The notes beneath the pieces were generated by a model. That model ran no database searches. It had not been told where the DNA came from and was given only the letters and a program-made list of their open reading frames with translations. The translations under genes and the position numbers were made by a program. From assembly GCA_937952155.1 (NCBI GenBank), contig CALFYH010000087.1:1-10072 (forward strand): 10,072 nt of DNA. The letters run 5' to 3'. Origin of the DNA: an uncultured Saprospiraceae bacterium (GTDB lineage Bacteria > Bacteroidota > Bacteroidia > Chitinophagales > Saprospiraceae). Below are positions 1 to 7,102 of this stretch, in pieces (positions within the stretch are counted from its first letter, which is position 1; every line of letters begins with the position of its first letter).

Positions 1-1740
1 TGCTTGTGTATAGGTCGCAAAATGAAAGCCACCATAGGCCATGACACTTGGTAAAACCCGATAATTATCTTCGATATAAAACTGCGCGGTATTTGCTTTA
101 ATAAGCGAATCTTTTTCCACAATATTTTCTGCATCACCTTCGAGAATGATTGCACTTTGTTTGACTGTAGGATTGAAATTTTGGTTCATGACATTGAAAC
201 CTGTTCTGATGACATGCTGGTCATTAAAGTAAAAATCAGCATCACCCCGAAAATTTATATCGGTAATGTTGGAACGCGTGATGACATCTAATTCGTCAAT
301 TTTTGTTTTATCAGGATGAATAGATTCAAATTTATAGCTTGATCTTGTGCCATTTTTATAATTTATGATACCAGTTTGAAATTTCAGACTTACTTTGTCA
401 CTCGCTAGCAGATTCCATCTTAAAGAAGCTACAGTATTGCCCCAATTGACACCGTTTTTATCATAAATATTCAGTTGGAAGTCATTTTCATCATCCAAAG
501 AAGAAAATTTGGACAACGAAAGTCTGTCACTGCCGTTATAAAAAGTCAAACTGATACTATTGGAAGGACTAAAATGTTTTGTGATTTTACCAAGAATGTC
601 GTGATAAGAAATAGCAATATCATCATATTTGGTATATTTTTTCAAAAGGTTGTTAACGTAAAAATTGACCCAAGATGTCCTCGCAGAAAGTAAATACGTG
701 AGTTTTCCGCCAAAAATTGGGCCATTTAAATTCAATTTTGCACCAGGCAAACCAGCCGTTATGGAAACATTATGTCTATCTTTGCTTCCTTCCTTTAGCT
801 GTACATCTAAGACACTCGAAAGTCTTCCACCATATCTTGCTGGAAATCCATTTCTTATAAAGCTACCTTCTTTGATACATTCATCCAAGAATATAGACGA
901 GATACCAGCTAGATGACTAGTTTCATACAAGGCAACTCCTTCCATCAAAATGAGGTTTTGATCTGGTGTACCACCACGTACAAAAAGCCCACTCATACCT
1001 TCGCCGCCAGATTGTACTCCAGGGACAATCCTGGTATTTGTTATAATGTCTTTTTCACCAATTATTGCATTGCATTCTAATGTTTTGAACACGTCGATAA
1101 AATGTCCACCATCAATCAACTGTACTCGACTCTTAGGATTTTGTATTCGGATAGTGTCAAGAAAATTATCATTTTCTAATTCAAAATTTATATTTGTATT
1201 ATGTTCTAATTCAATGATTCGTTTCAATTTTTTATAAGCTATGTAGTCAATTTCCAAATCAATATCACCTTGTTGCAACTCTATGATGTAGTAACCTTTT
1301 TCGTTTGAAAGTACTTGTTTTCCGCTATTATTATCAATAATTATAGCACCAAATATAGATTCACCTGAGACCTTATCGGTAATATTTCCAGAAAGAAAAT
1401 ATGTTTTTTGTTTGAGTCCTTTTGTTTGAAGTATTATTTTTTTTGGTTGCTGAAAGGTAATTTGCAGCTCATTCTCAGGGAAAATCTGTTCCAATACACT
1501 TTGAATGGTACTAATTTGGTAAGGTAATCTTATTTTGCCATCAACATCCAATTGACTTGCATTGTAACTGAATGTCCACCCATATTTTGTAGTTAGGAAA
1601 TCAAGGTAATCCTTTTTGGTTTGTAGATTATTATTAGTAGGAATAACTACTGTTGAAGATAGAGAAAGCGTTTGACTTTGAGTTTTTGAAAAAACAAAAG
1701 ATGCAAAAATCAAGAAAATTATCCGAAGTTTGCACCTCAT
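1..1740 (-). CDS. TonB-dependent outer-membrane receptor with N-terminal STN signalling domain (3' end beyond window)
   Basis: The reading frame is open from the ATG at 1740 to the window edge: 580 codons, C-terminal barrel part missing. Residues 1-22 form a signal peptide (basic MRCKLR, then a hydrophobic run). Residues about 42-102 resemble an STN (secretin/TonB short N-terminal) domain, the part that contacts an anti-sigma factor in signalling receptors. Residues about 116-190 are a carboxypeptidase-regulatory-like beta-sandwich (LSGNITDKVSGESIFGA). The plug covers about 205-318, with the family motifs GVQSGGEGMSGLFVRGGTPD, QNLILMEGV and ARYGGRLSSVLDV; beta-barrel strands follow. Such receptors import a bound substrate across the outer membrane using TonB energy. 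The gene starts three bases after the FecR stop, so it is co-transcribed with sigma and FecR. The substrate cannot be read from the sequence. No SusD partner is visible, but one could lie beyond the left edge. Confidence 0.93.
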   Translation of the reverse strand, partial: MRCKLRIIFLIFASFVFSKTQSQTLSLSSTVVIPTNNNLQTKKDYLDFLTTKYGWTFSYNASQLDVDGKIRLPYQISTIQSVLEQIFPENELQITFQQPKKIILQTKGLKQKTYFLSGNITDKVSGESIFGAIIIDNNSGKQVLSNEKGYYIIELQQGDIDLEIDYIAYKKLKRIIELEHNTNINFELENDNFLDTIRIQNPKSRVQLIDGGHFIDVFKTLECNAIIGEKDIITNTRIVPGVQSGGEGMSGLFVRGGTPDQNLILMEGVALYETSHLAGISSIFLDECIKEGSFIRNGFPARYGGRLSSVLDVQLKEGSKDRHNVSITAGLPGAKLNLNGPIFGGKLTYLLSARTSWVNFYVNNLLKKYTKYDDIAISYHDILGKITKHFSPSNSISLTFYNGSDRLSLSKFSSLDDENDFQLNIYDKNGVNWGNTVASLRWNLLASDKVSLKFQTGIINYKNGTRSSYKFESIHPDKTKIDELDVITRSNITDINFRGDADFYFNDQHVIRTGFNVMNQNFNPTVKQSAIILEGDAENIVEKDSLIKANTAQFYIEDNYRVLPSVMAYGGFHFATYTQA

Positions 1741-1743
1741 ATC

Positions 1744-2679
1744 TTAACATTTGAATGATTTTATAACGATTTTTTTGCCTGAAATTTCAAAATTTAACCC
1801 AGTCAAAATTTCTAATTCAGACATCACTTGATCAAGAGTTTCGTTTTCAAATCGTGTATTAATTTTGCAAGCATCAGGCATTTCTTTAGATGGCCATTCT
1901 AGCCTAAAATCATAATATGCGGCAATGCTTTCCATGACATGTTTTAGTGACTTATTTTCAAATACCAAAACATTATTTTTCCAATTACTAGGAGTTATGT
2001 CATGATTGGATAGAAATTCTTGTTCATAAGGTGATAATATGATAAATTGTCCTGCTGTCAACAAGAATTCTTTATTTGAGAATACAACTTTGACTTTACC
2101 TTCTGTCACAGATATAGAAGTTCTTTCCTTTCTTGTTTTAATTTGAAATTCTGTACCCAATACCAGTACTTTTCCACCTTGAACATGAACGGTAAAGGGC
2201 CTTTCGGGATTTTTAGCAATATCAAAATACGCATTTCCTTCGAGCGCTACTTCCCGATAGTCAGTGGATTTTAGGGTACTATTTTTTTCTAACGTAATAT
2301 CACTGCCATCAGTGAGCTGGATGGATTGAGTTTTATTACCATCATACACAAGATTTTCACTATTGGAGATATATGAATTTCCAAAATAGAATAAAGAGAT
2401 AGCACATATTAATACCAAGAATATAGCTGCAACTTTTCTCAAATCAAAGTTGGATTTGGTTATTGTGACTTGGTTTTGGCCGTGTATTTTATCCCAGGCC
2501 TTTTGAGTATTAACGTCTTGATAATTTTGCAGCAAAGGCGATAACTCATCGATAAATTGCATCTCTTTTAATGCTTTTAGATTTTCTTCGGCTTCATGCT
2601 TCCAATCATTCAATTTAGCCTGTTCATCCTTTGTCACATTTCCATTGATAAGTTGAGATATGGTTTTTATAAGGTTCAT
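1744..2679 (-). CDS. FecR-family anti-sigma factor (inner-membrane regulator)
   Basis: 311-residue protein of the usual length for Bacteroidota FecR proteins. Residues 1-80 are a cytoplasmic, charged helical region expected to bind the sigma factor. One membrane segment lies at about 82-100 (VAAIFLVLICAISLFYFG). The periplasmic FecR domain covers about 118-200, with QLTDGSDITLEKNSTL, EGNAYFDIAKNPERPF and GTEFQIKTRKERTSISVTEG. A C-terminal DUF4974/STN-like domain covers about 236-308 (VLVFENKSLKHVMESIAAYY). By family knowledge, FecR holds its sigma factor at the membrane and releases it when a ligand-bound receptor touches its periplasmic part. The ATG at 2679 shares one base with the sigma stop codon (TAATG), suggesting translational coupling; the receptor follows after three bases. 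This context supports a cognate sigma/anti-sigma/receptor set. The inducing signal is unknown. Confidence 0.95.
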   Translation of the reverse strand: MNLIKTISQLINGNVTKDEQAKLNDWKHEAEENLKALKEMQFIDELSPLLQNYQDVNTQKAWDKIHGQNQVTITKSNFDLRKVAAIFLVLICAISLFYFGNSYISNSENLVYDGNKTQSIQLTDGSDITLEKNSTLKSTDYREVALEGNAYFDIAKNPERPFTVHVQGGKVLVLGTEFQIKTRKERTSISVTEGKVKVVFSNKEFLLTAGQFIILSPYEQEFLSNHDITPSNWKNNVLVFENKSLKHVMESIAAYYDFRLEWPSKEMPDACKINTRFENETLDQVMSELEILTGLNFEISGKKIVIKSFKC

Positions 2680-3224
2680 TATGATATAAGTCCAGTTATT
2701 ATAAATATGAAAATAAGGGTGATTTTGTTATTGAGCATTGCTCTTAATAATTTTAATGCTTTACCCATTTGATTTTCTACCGTTTTTACGGAAATGTGCA
2801 TATCATCAGCAATTTGGCTGTAAGATAAGCCGTTTACTTTTGCTAAAGTGAAAACTTGTGCACATTTTGGTGGTAATTGTCGTATGGATATATATATTTT
2901 GTCCAAAATGAGATATTTTTCTATTTCATTGTCTTCTATTGGGTCACTGTTGGCTTCACTGTGGAGGTACAAGATTTCATCGGTGATTCGTGCACCGATT
3001 TGTTGCCTTCTTATGATCTCCAGTGCATGATTTCTTACCATGGTGTACATATAGGATTTTATATTTTTATTGGCATTTAATAAATCTTGTTGATTCCAAA
3101 TTTTTAAAAATACATCTTGCACTATATCTTCAGCCATATCAAGATCTCCAGAAATCCTGAACGCCACATTACATAATGGTCTGTAATGATCATCAAAAAG
3201 TCCTTTGAAAGTTGATTTGTCCAA
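2679..3224 (-). CDS. ECF RNA polymerase sigma-70 factor (FecI-like, Bacteroidota type)
   Basis: 181-residue extracytoplasmic-function sigma factor. Region 2 spans about residues 9-77: LFDDHYRPLCNVAFRISGDL, then MAEDIVQDVFLKIW for core binding, then the -10 recognition helix around SYMYTMVRNHALEIIRR. Region 4 spans about 113-162, with the helix-turn-helix LSYSQIADDMHISVKTVENQ that reads the -35 element. It has the length and layout of the Bacteroidota sigma-70 expansion family. The last 14 residues (168-181, ITLIFIFIITGLIS) are strongly hydrophobic; similar tails occur in this family, but their role is unclear. First gene of the operon with FecR and the TonB receptor, and divergent from the GH109-like gene. 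Probably activated when FecR releases it. Autoregulation is an inference. The ATG at 3224 gives a complete region 2, so the start is likely correct. Confidence 0.96.
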   Translation of the reverse strand: MDKSTFKGLFDDHYRPLCNVAFRISGDLDMAEDIVQDVFLKIWNQQDLLNANKNIKSYMYTMVRNHALEIIRRQQIGARITDEILYLHSEANSDPIEDNEIEKYLILDKIYISIRQLPPKCAQVFTLAKVNGLSYSQIADDMHISVKTVENQMGKALKLLRAMLNNKITLIFIFIITGLIS

Positions 3225-3257
3225 TATCTATGCTGCTACAATCACACAATAATAAAG

Positions 3258-3265
3258 CAAATATA
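3258..3265 (-). promoter_or_regulatory. Candidate -7 promoter element for the sigma/FecR/receptor operon
   Basis: On the minus strand this reads TATATTTG, an exact match to the Bacteroidota -7 consensus TAnnTTTG, 33 bases before the sigma start codon. No TTG is seen at the expected -33 distance, so the promoter may be weak, activator-dependent, or used by an ECF sigma with other needs. Position and strand are right; the motif is short and AT-rich, so chance is not excluded. Confidence 0.42.
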
Positions 3266-3315
3266 ACGGATTATGTTGGCTCTTTCGTTTGTATTCTTGA
3301 AAATTGAACGTTAAT

Positions 3316-3345
3316 GACATTATGGCGACATTTTAGAAAGACATT
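3316..3345. repeat. Three direct GACATT repeats upstream of the GH109-like gene (candidate operator)
   Basis: GACATT occurs at 3316-3321, 3327-3332 and 3340-3345, with start-to-start spacing of 11 and 13 bases, close to one helical turn. The group lies just upstream of the TATTTTTG element at 3359, inside the 156-base divergent region between the sigma factor and the GH109-like gene. Helically phased direct repeats in this position would suit an activator binding site. The function is inference only. Confidence 0.35.
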
Positions 3346-3358
3346 AAAAGTTTTTTTT

Positions 3359-3366
3359 TATTTTTG
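3359..3366 (+). promoter_or_regulatory. Candidate -7 promoter element for the GH109-like gene
   Basis: TATTTTTG followed by C matches the Bacteroidota -7 consensus TAnnTTTG and ends 14 bases before the ATG at 3381, so the transcript leader would be very short. No TTG is present near -33; that position is taken by AT-rich DNA and by the GACATT repeats. The run of T at 3351-3359 makes a chance match easier. Confidence 0.38.
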
Positions 3367-3380
3367 CTTCAAATTTTATC

Positions 3381-4655
3381 ATGCAAAGACGCGAATTTTT
3401 AATGCAATCTGGTATAACAGCAGGCGTTGGCTTGACTTTGCCATCGATGATGATTGGTCGTAGTTTTCATGCTCCTCAAAAAGTCAAATTAGGGATTATA
3501 GGTGTTGGTGCTCGAGGATTCGAAACGTTAAAGTTGGCCCTTCTGAGAAGTGATGTTATGATCGTAGCCATATGTGATATAGATGAGGTAGCTGCGGCAA
3601 AAGCATCAAAAGCTGTTTTGGATGCAGGTCATGCAAAGCCCAAACTTTTTACAGATGGCAACGAGGCATACAAAAAAATGCTCGATAAAAAAGAATTGGA
3701 TGCTGTTATGATATGTACACCTTGGGAATGGCATACACCTATGTCTGTCGCATCCATGAATGCCGGTATTGCGGTTGCATGTGAAGTTGCTGGCGCCATG
3801 AGTGTAGATGAATGTTGGCAGTTGGTGCGCACATATGAGCAGACCCGCACACCGTTTATGATCATGGAAAATGTTTGCTATCGGCGTGATGTCATGGCCA
3901 TTTTAAATATGGTTCGCAAAGACATGTTTGGTGAAATGATCCATCTCGAAGGTGGTTATCAGCATGATTTGCGTGAAGTGAAATTTAATGATGGCATCAA
4001 TTATTATGGTGGTGGTGTCGAATTCGGTGAAAAAGGCTATTCTGAATCCAAGTGGAGAACAACACATTCAGTATATAGAAATGGAGACTTGTATCCTACA
4101 CATGGCATAGGACCTGTTGGTAGTTTTATAAATAACAATCGTGGCAATCGTTTTGAATATCTCACTTCGATGGCATCAAAGGCCAAAGGTCTAAGTGGTT
4201 ATGTGCAAAAACATCCCAAAGGCGGAAAAGACCATCCAAATGCAAAGGTAAATTTTAGGTTAGGTGATGTGGTTACGACCAATATTATGACGGCTAATGG
4301 AGAAACGATAACGCTCACACATGATACAAATTTGCCGAGACCATATTCTCTTGGATTTAGAGTGCAAGGCACCAAAGGTATCTGGATGGACGTGAACAAA
4401 TCTTTATATATTGAAGGAAAAAGCCCTGCGCACAAATGGGAATTGGCAGAGTCATATTTGAAAGAATATGATCATCCATTGTGGGCCAAATATGCTGATG
4501 ATGCATCGGGTGCTGGTCATGGTGGCATGGATTGGTTTGTAATGAATGCCTTTATTGAAGCCTTCAAGCGGCGAGAACCAATGCCACTGGACGTATATGA
4601 TCATGCAAGTTGGGCTGATAACTTGCTTGTCAGAACAATCTATTGCACAAGGTAG
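3381..4655 (+). CDS. Gfo/Idh/MocA-family protein, GH109 alpha-N-acetylgalactosaminidase-like, C-terminus lost by frameshift
   Basis: 424 residues as read. The N-terminus MQRREFLMQSG is a twin-arginine signal (R3, R4) with a short hydrophobic stretch to about 25, so export to the periplasm in folded form with bound cofactor is likely. The Rossmann NAD(P)-binding fold begins at about 35 with GIIGVGARG; MICTPWEWHTP (110-120) and ACEVAGAMSVDE (133-144) follow. MENVCYRRDVMAILNMVRK (162-180), GGYQHDLRE and GDLYPTHGIGPVGSFINNNR (235-254) are hallmarks of the GH109 group, which cleaves GalNAc glycosides through an NAD-dependent oxidation-elimination route. Many relatives are untested, so the substrate is a guess. 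The frame goes wrong after W411-A-D413: the residues LLVRTIYCTR do not fit the family, while the expected ending is encoded in the +1 frame to 4737. The repaired protein would be about 452 residues. Divergent from the sigma/FecR/receptor operon. Confidence 0.9.
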   Translation: MQRREFLMQSGITAGVGLTLPSMMIGRSFHAPQKVKLGIIGVGARGFETLKLALLRSDVMIVAICDIDEVAAAKASKAVLDAGHAKPKLFTDGNEAYKKMLDKKELDAVMICTPWEWHTPMSVASMNAGIAVACEVAGAMSVDECWQLVRTYEQTRTPFMIMENVCYRRDVMAILNMVRKDMFGEMIHLEGGYQHDLREVKFNDGINYYGGGVEFGEKGYSESKWRTTHSVYRNGDLYPTHGIGPVGSFINNNRGNRFEYLTSMASKAKGLSGYVQKHPKGGKDHPNAKVNFRLGDVVTTNIMTANGETITLTHDTNLPRPYSLGFRVQGTKGIWMDVNKSLYIEGKSPAHKWELAESYLKEYDHPLWAKYADDASGAGHGGMDWFVMNAFIEAFKRREPMPLDVYDHASWADNLLVRTIYCTR

Positions 4656-4737
4656 CGAGCCGCAATCTTTTCCAGATTTTACAGATGGAAAATGGATGAC
4701 AAGAAAGCCGATTTTTGCTTTAAATGATCAATATTAA
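4617..4737 (+). pseudogene. Out-of-frame C-terminal remainder of the GH109-like gene
   Basis: From 4621 the frame one base ahead of the main gene reads TCLSEQSIAQGSEPQSFPDF, then TDGKWMTRKPIFALNDQY and a stop at 4735-4737. The LSEQS, FPDFT and GKW elements are the normal C-terminal end of GH109-type proteins, so this is the missing tail of the upstream gene and not a separate gene. The simplest repair is a 2-base insertion turning GATAACT (4617-4623) into GATATAACT, which gives ASWADITCLSEQS without breaks. The cause may be a real 2-base deletion in an AT repeat or a sequencing/assembly error. Confidence 0.85.
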
Positions 4738-4875
4738 AGAAAAGTTGTATTGCAATATTTGACGGTACAAATGCTTTAAAGAGACAATATCAAACCTAAG
4801 CAAAGCTTAAATTTATATTGAGCTATAGCTAATAATAACAACTGAGAAATTTGACAAAACCACCATTCTATTTAT

Positions 4876-6210
4876 TTACATTAAAGCTCCAACAATTGTA
4901 GCTGAAAACAAAGATGCAATAGATCCGCCTAATACTGCTTTTAATCCAAATTCAGACAAAGTTTTTCGTTGACCTGGAGCTAATGAACCAATGCCTCCTA
5001 TTTGGATGCCTATGCTTGCAAAATTGGCAAATCCACAAAGCATATAAGTAGCCATGATAACTGATTTCTGATCAGTCAAATGGACAGCATTGCTTGTATT
5101 TTTTAGCTCAGCAAGTTGTGTATATGCTACAAATTCACTAGATGCAAGTTTTATACCTAATAACTGTCCCATGACCATAATATCTTCTTTCACAACTCCT
5201 ATGAGCCACATTAGAGGCGCAAATACAAACCCCAAAATCGTTTCAATTGACAACTTTGAATACTGAGTGTAATATTCAATTCCACCATTTAGTGAAGCCT
5301 TATTTTCCAATAAACCAAAAGACATTTTGTGTAAACTTAAATCGCCAATCCATCCCAAACAAAAATTTGCCATAGCAATAAATGCAATAAAAACCAACAA
5401 CATTGCAGCCACATTAGCTGCTAATTTTAATCCTTCTGTAGTTCCGTTAGCGATTGCATCCAGCACATTTGATCCTATGTTTTCATATGATACGTTTACG
5501 TTAGTGTCTATCGATTCGGTTTGTGGATACAAAATTTTTGAAATAACAATAGCGCCTGGTGCGGCCATTACAGAAGCTGCTAAAAGATGTTTTGCAAATT
5601 CTAATCTAAGCAAAGGGTCATCGCCACCGAGAAAGCTTATATAAGCCGCCATCACTGCGCCAGCCACTGTTGCCATTCCGCCTATCATTACAAGCAAAAT
5701 CTCTGACTTATTCATACCTTCAAGATATGCTTTTATCATAAGAGGCGCTTCTGTTTGTCCTAAGAAAATATTGCCCGTTACTGACAAACTTTCAGCACCT
5801 GAAATATTTAATAATTTTGTGAAAACCTTAGCCAAGCCGCGAACCACTACTTGAATAATACCCAAGTAAAACAATAATGATGTCAATGCGGAAAAAAATA
5901 TGATTGTTGGTAAAACCTGGAATAAAAAAATAAATCCATAACTTTCAATATTCATTAATCCACCCAAAAGAAATGAACTTCCTGCTTTAGTAAAGTCCAA
6001 AATTTGTACGAAAATATTGCCCACGAATTCAAATATGGATTTTATAAAGGGCACTTTTAGTACACCCAAGGCTAAAATCAATTGGGCACTTAATCCAAGT
6101 CCTACAGTTTTCCAATTTATGGCTTTGCGATTAGAACTGAAATAATATCCAACACCGATAAGCACAGCCATACCCAATAGTCCACGCACTAAATTTAAAA
6201 TTATTTCCAT
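4876..6210 (-). CDS. nupC: Concentrative nucleoside transporter (NupC/CNT family)
   Basis: 444-residue polytopic inner-membrane protein with hydrophobic segments along its length, the normal size for bacterial CNT transporters. These import nucleosides with a Na+ or H+ gradient. Family motifs: FLGQTEAPLMIKAYL (149-163), whose Gln-Thr-Glu at 152-154 contacts the nucleoside in the known CNT structure; NGTTEGLKLAANVAAML (255-271); SSEFVAY (357-363), with Glu359 matching the ribose-binding Glu; and GFANFASIGIQIGGIGSLAP (393-412), with Asn396 and Ser399 in substrate-contact positions. The residue before that Glu is Ser where many relatives have Asn. Ion coupling and nucleoside preference cannot be settled by eye. 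It is divergent from uridine kinase, which would phosphorylate imported uridine or cytidine. It converges on the GH109-like gene with about 138 bases between. The ATG at 6210 precedes the first hydrophobic helix. Confidence 0.95.
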   Translation of the reverse strand: MEIILNLVRGLLGMAVLIGVGYYFSSNRKAINWKTVGLGLSAQLILALGVLKVPFIKSIFEFVGNIFVQILDFTKAGSSFLLGGLMNIESYGFIFLFQVLPTIIFFSALTSLLFYLGIIQVVVRGLAKVFTKLLNISGAESLSVTGNIFLGQTEAPLMIKAYLEGMNKSEILLVMIGGMATVAGAVMAAYISFLGGDDPLLRLEFAKHLLAASVMAAPGAIVISKILYPQTESIDTNVNVSYENIGSNVLDAIANGTTEGLKLAANVAAMLLVFIAFIAMANFCLGWIGDLSLHKMSFGLLENKASLNGGIEYYTQYSKLSIETILGFVFAPLMWLIGVVKEDIMVMGQLLGIKLASSEFVAYTQLAELKNTSNAVHLTDQKSVIMATYMLCGFANFASIGIQIGGIGSLAPGQRKTLSEFGLKAVLGGSIASLFSATIVGALM

Positions 6211-6316
6211 TTTTTTATTTTATTATTTATCAATTTCCTTTAAAATCAGGTGTTTAATTAAATCTTCTAATGTCGTTTATAAAAAATCAAAAAATTAGTG
6301 TTATGATTTCTCATCC

Positions 6317-6324
6317 TAAATTTG
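6317..6324 (+). promoter_or_regulatory. Candidate -7 promoter element for uridine kinase
   Basis: TAAATTTG matches the Bacteroidota -7 consensus TAnnTTTG. TTA at 6295-6297, 19 bases upstream, stands where TTG is expected at -33. The element lies 46 bases before the kinase ATG. The region is very AT-rich, and a second near-match (TTAATTTG, 6325-6332) overlaps the downstream side, so the exact start is uncertain. Confidence 0.4.
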
Positions 6325-6370
6325 TTAATTTGCCCGAAAAATAGAGTTTTTCCAGTAACATCATCAATTT

Positions 6371-7003
6371 ATGAGCTTAAAAAATTCAAATTCCTTTATA
6401 ATTGGAATTTCAGGCGGTAGCGGATCAGGAAAAACTTCCTTTATTCGGGATATAAAAGAGCATTTTAGTAAGGAGCAGATTTGCTTTTTATCACAAGATG
6501 ATTATTACAAGCCTAGAGAACTTCAAAAAGAAGATGAAAACGGGATCAAAAATTTTGATTTGCCGGAATCCATTGAAATGGATGAATTTTACTTTGATTT
6601 GGTAAAATTGACAAATGGTATGAGTGTCGAAAGACCAGAATACACTTTCAATAACGAAAATAAAAACCCGGGCATGATTCATCTCGATCCTGCACCTATT
6701 ATTATTGTGGAAGGTTTGTTTGTTTTTTATGAGCCCAAATTATTTAATCTGTTGGATTTAAAGATACTCATTCATGCATCTGATACACAAAAAATTATCA
6801 GACGCATCAAGAGAGATAGGGTAGAGCGCAACTATCCATTAGAAGATGTGCTTTATAGATATGAGCATCATGTACTTCCATCATTCGAGACATATATTTT
6901 TCCTTTTTTCAATAAAGTAGATATAGTCATTAATAACAATAAATCCTTTGATATGGGAAAGGAAATGCTCAATGCTTTTTTGAGAAATAGACTACATATG
7001 TAA
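6371..7003 (+). CDS. udk: Uridine kinase (uridine/cytidine monophosphokinase), pyrimidine salvage
   Basis: 210 residues, the usual length for bacterial uridine kinase. It phosphorylates uridine and cytidine to UMP and CMP with ATP or GTP in the cytoplasm. The P-loop GISGGSGSGKTSF lies at 12-24 (Lys21). SQDDYY (41-46) carries the Asp and Tyr residues of the nucleoside site, and NFDLPESIE (61-69) corresponds to the family's F-D-x-P segment. IIIVEGLFVFYE (110-121) is the Walker B-like strand with the family EG pair. RRIKRDRVERNY (144-155) is the arginine-rich lid; relatives often have Gly where Asn154 stands. The C-terminus is short and complete. The divergent nucleoside transporter at 6210 makes a salvage role natural. 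The ATG at 6371 has no clear Shine-Dalgarno, as is common in this phylum. A related phosphoribulokinase-like specificity is possible but less likely. Confidence 0.92.
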   Translation: MSLKNSNSFIIGISGGSGSGKTSFIRDIKEHFSKEQICFLSQDDYYKPRELQKEDENGIKNFDLPESIEMDEFYFDLVKLTNGMSVERPEYTFNNENKNPGMIHLDPAPIIIVEGLFVFYEPKLFNLLDLKILIHASDTQKIIRRIKRDRVERNYPLEDVLYRYEHHVLPSFETYIFPFFNKVDIVINNNKSFDMGKEMLNAFLRNRLHM

Positions 7004-7030
7004 AAAAAATATAATATTTTAAAAATTTAT

Positions 7031-7061
7031 TTGCTTATATCAAATAACTTATATAATTTTG
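7031..7061 (+). promoter_or_regulatory. Bacteroidota-type promoter (TTG-N20-TAnnTTTG) upstream of the metalloprotease
   Basis: TTG at 7031-7033 and TAATTTTG at 7054-7061 are separated by 20 bases, the expected layout of the Bacteroidota -33/-7 promoter. This is the best promoter match in the window. Transcription would start near 7068, giving a leader of about 110 bases before the ATG at 7180 that contains the hairpin at 7071-7102. It starts 28 bases after the uridine kinase stop, so the protease is probably transcribed on its own. Confidence 0.6.
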
Positions 7062-7070
7062 CATGAGCAT

Positions 7071-7102
7071 AGAAACCAATATGGTTTACCATGTTGGTTT
7101 TT
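7071..7102 (+). terminator. Strong stem-loop: intrinsic terminator or leader hairpin
   Basis: AACCAATATGG (7074-7084) pairs with CCATGTTGGTT (7089-7099) around a TTTA loop: 11 pairs with one G-U. AGA/TTT flanks can extend it to 14 pairs. The sequence continues TTTTTATT (7098-7105), which looks like a terminator T-tract. It could end the uridine kinase transcript 70-100 bases after its stop. However, it lies just downstream of the promoter at 7031-7061, so it would also be at the very 5' end of the protease mRNA, as a stabilising hairpin or attenuator. The pairing is clear; the role is not. Confidence 0.5.

Noticed and set aside
475..1237. Small plus-strand reading frames at 475-693, 665-916 and 1046-1237
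   Set aside because: They lie fully inside the minus-strand TonB receptor, whose motifs are clear in the other frame, and have no recognisable content.
4605..4660. Programmed +1 ribosomal frameshifting in the GH109-like gene
   Set aside because: No known slippery or stop-slow site (such as CUU followed by a rare codon or a UGA stop) lies at the junction; the zero-frame stop is ten codons downstream. Best fit to the family needs two extra bases, not one skipped base. A deletion or sequence error is simpler.
4738..4875. Bidirectional terminator between the GH109-like gene and nupC
   Set aside because: Only weak elements were found: a 5-pair stem TAAGC/GCTTA (4797-4809) and the 10-base palindrome AGCTATAGCT (4821-4830), neither with a proper T-tract. 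I see no gene or other clear structure in this stretch.
6211..6370. Promoter for nupC on the minus strand
   Set aside because: The nearest candidate reads TAATTTTTTG, with wrong spacing for TAnnTTTG and no TTG at the proper distance; too weak to annotate.
7004..7030. AT-only inverted repeat just after the uridine kinase stop as a terminator
   Set aside because: AAAATAT/ATATTTT pairing has no G-C pairs and would be unstable; the hairpin at 7071-7102 is a better candidate.
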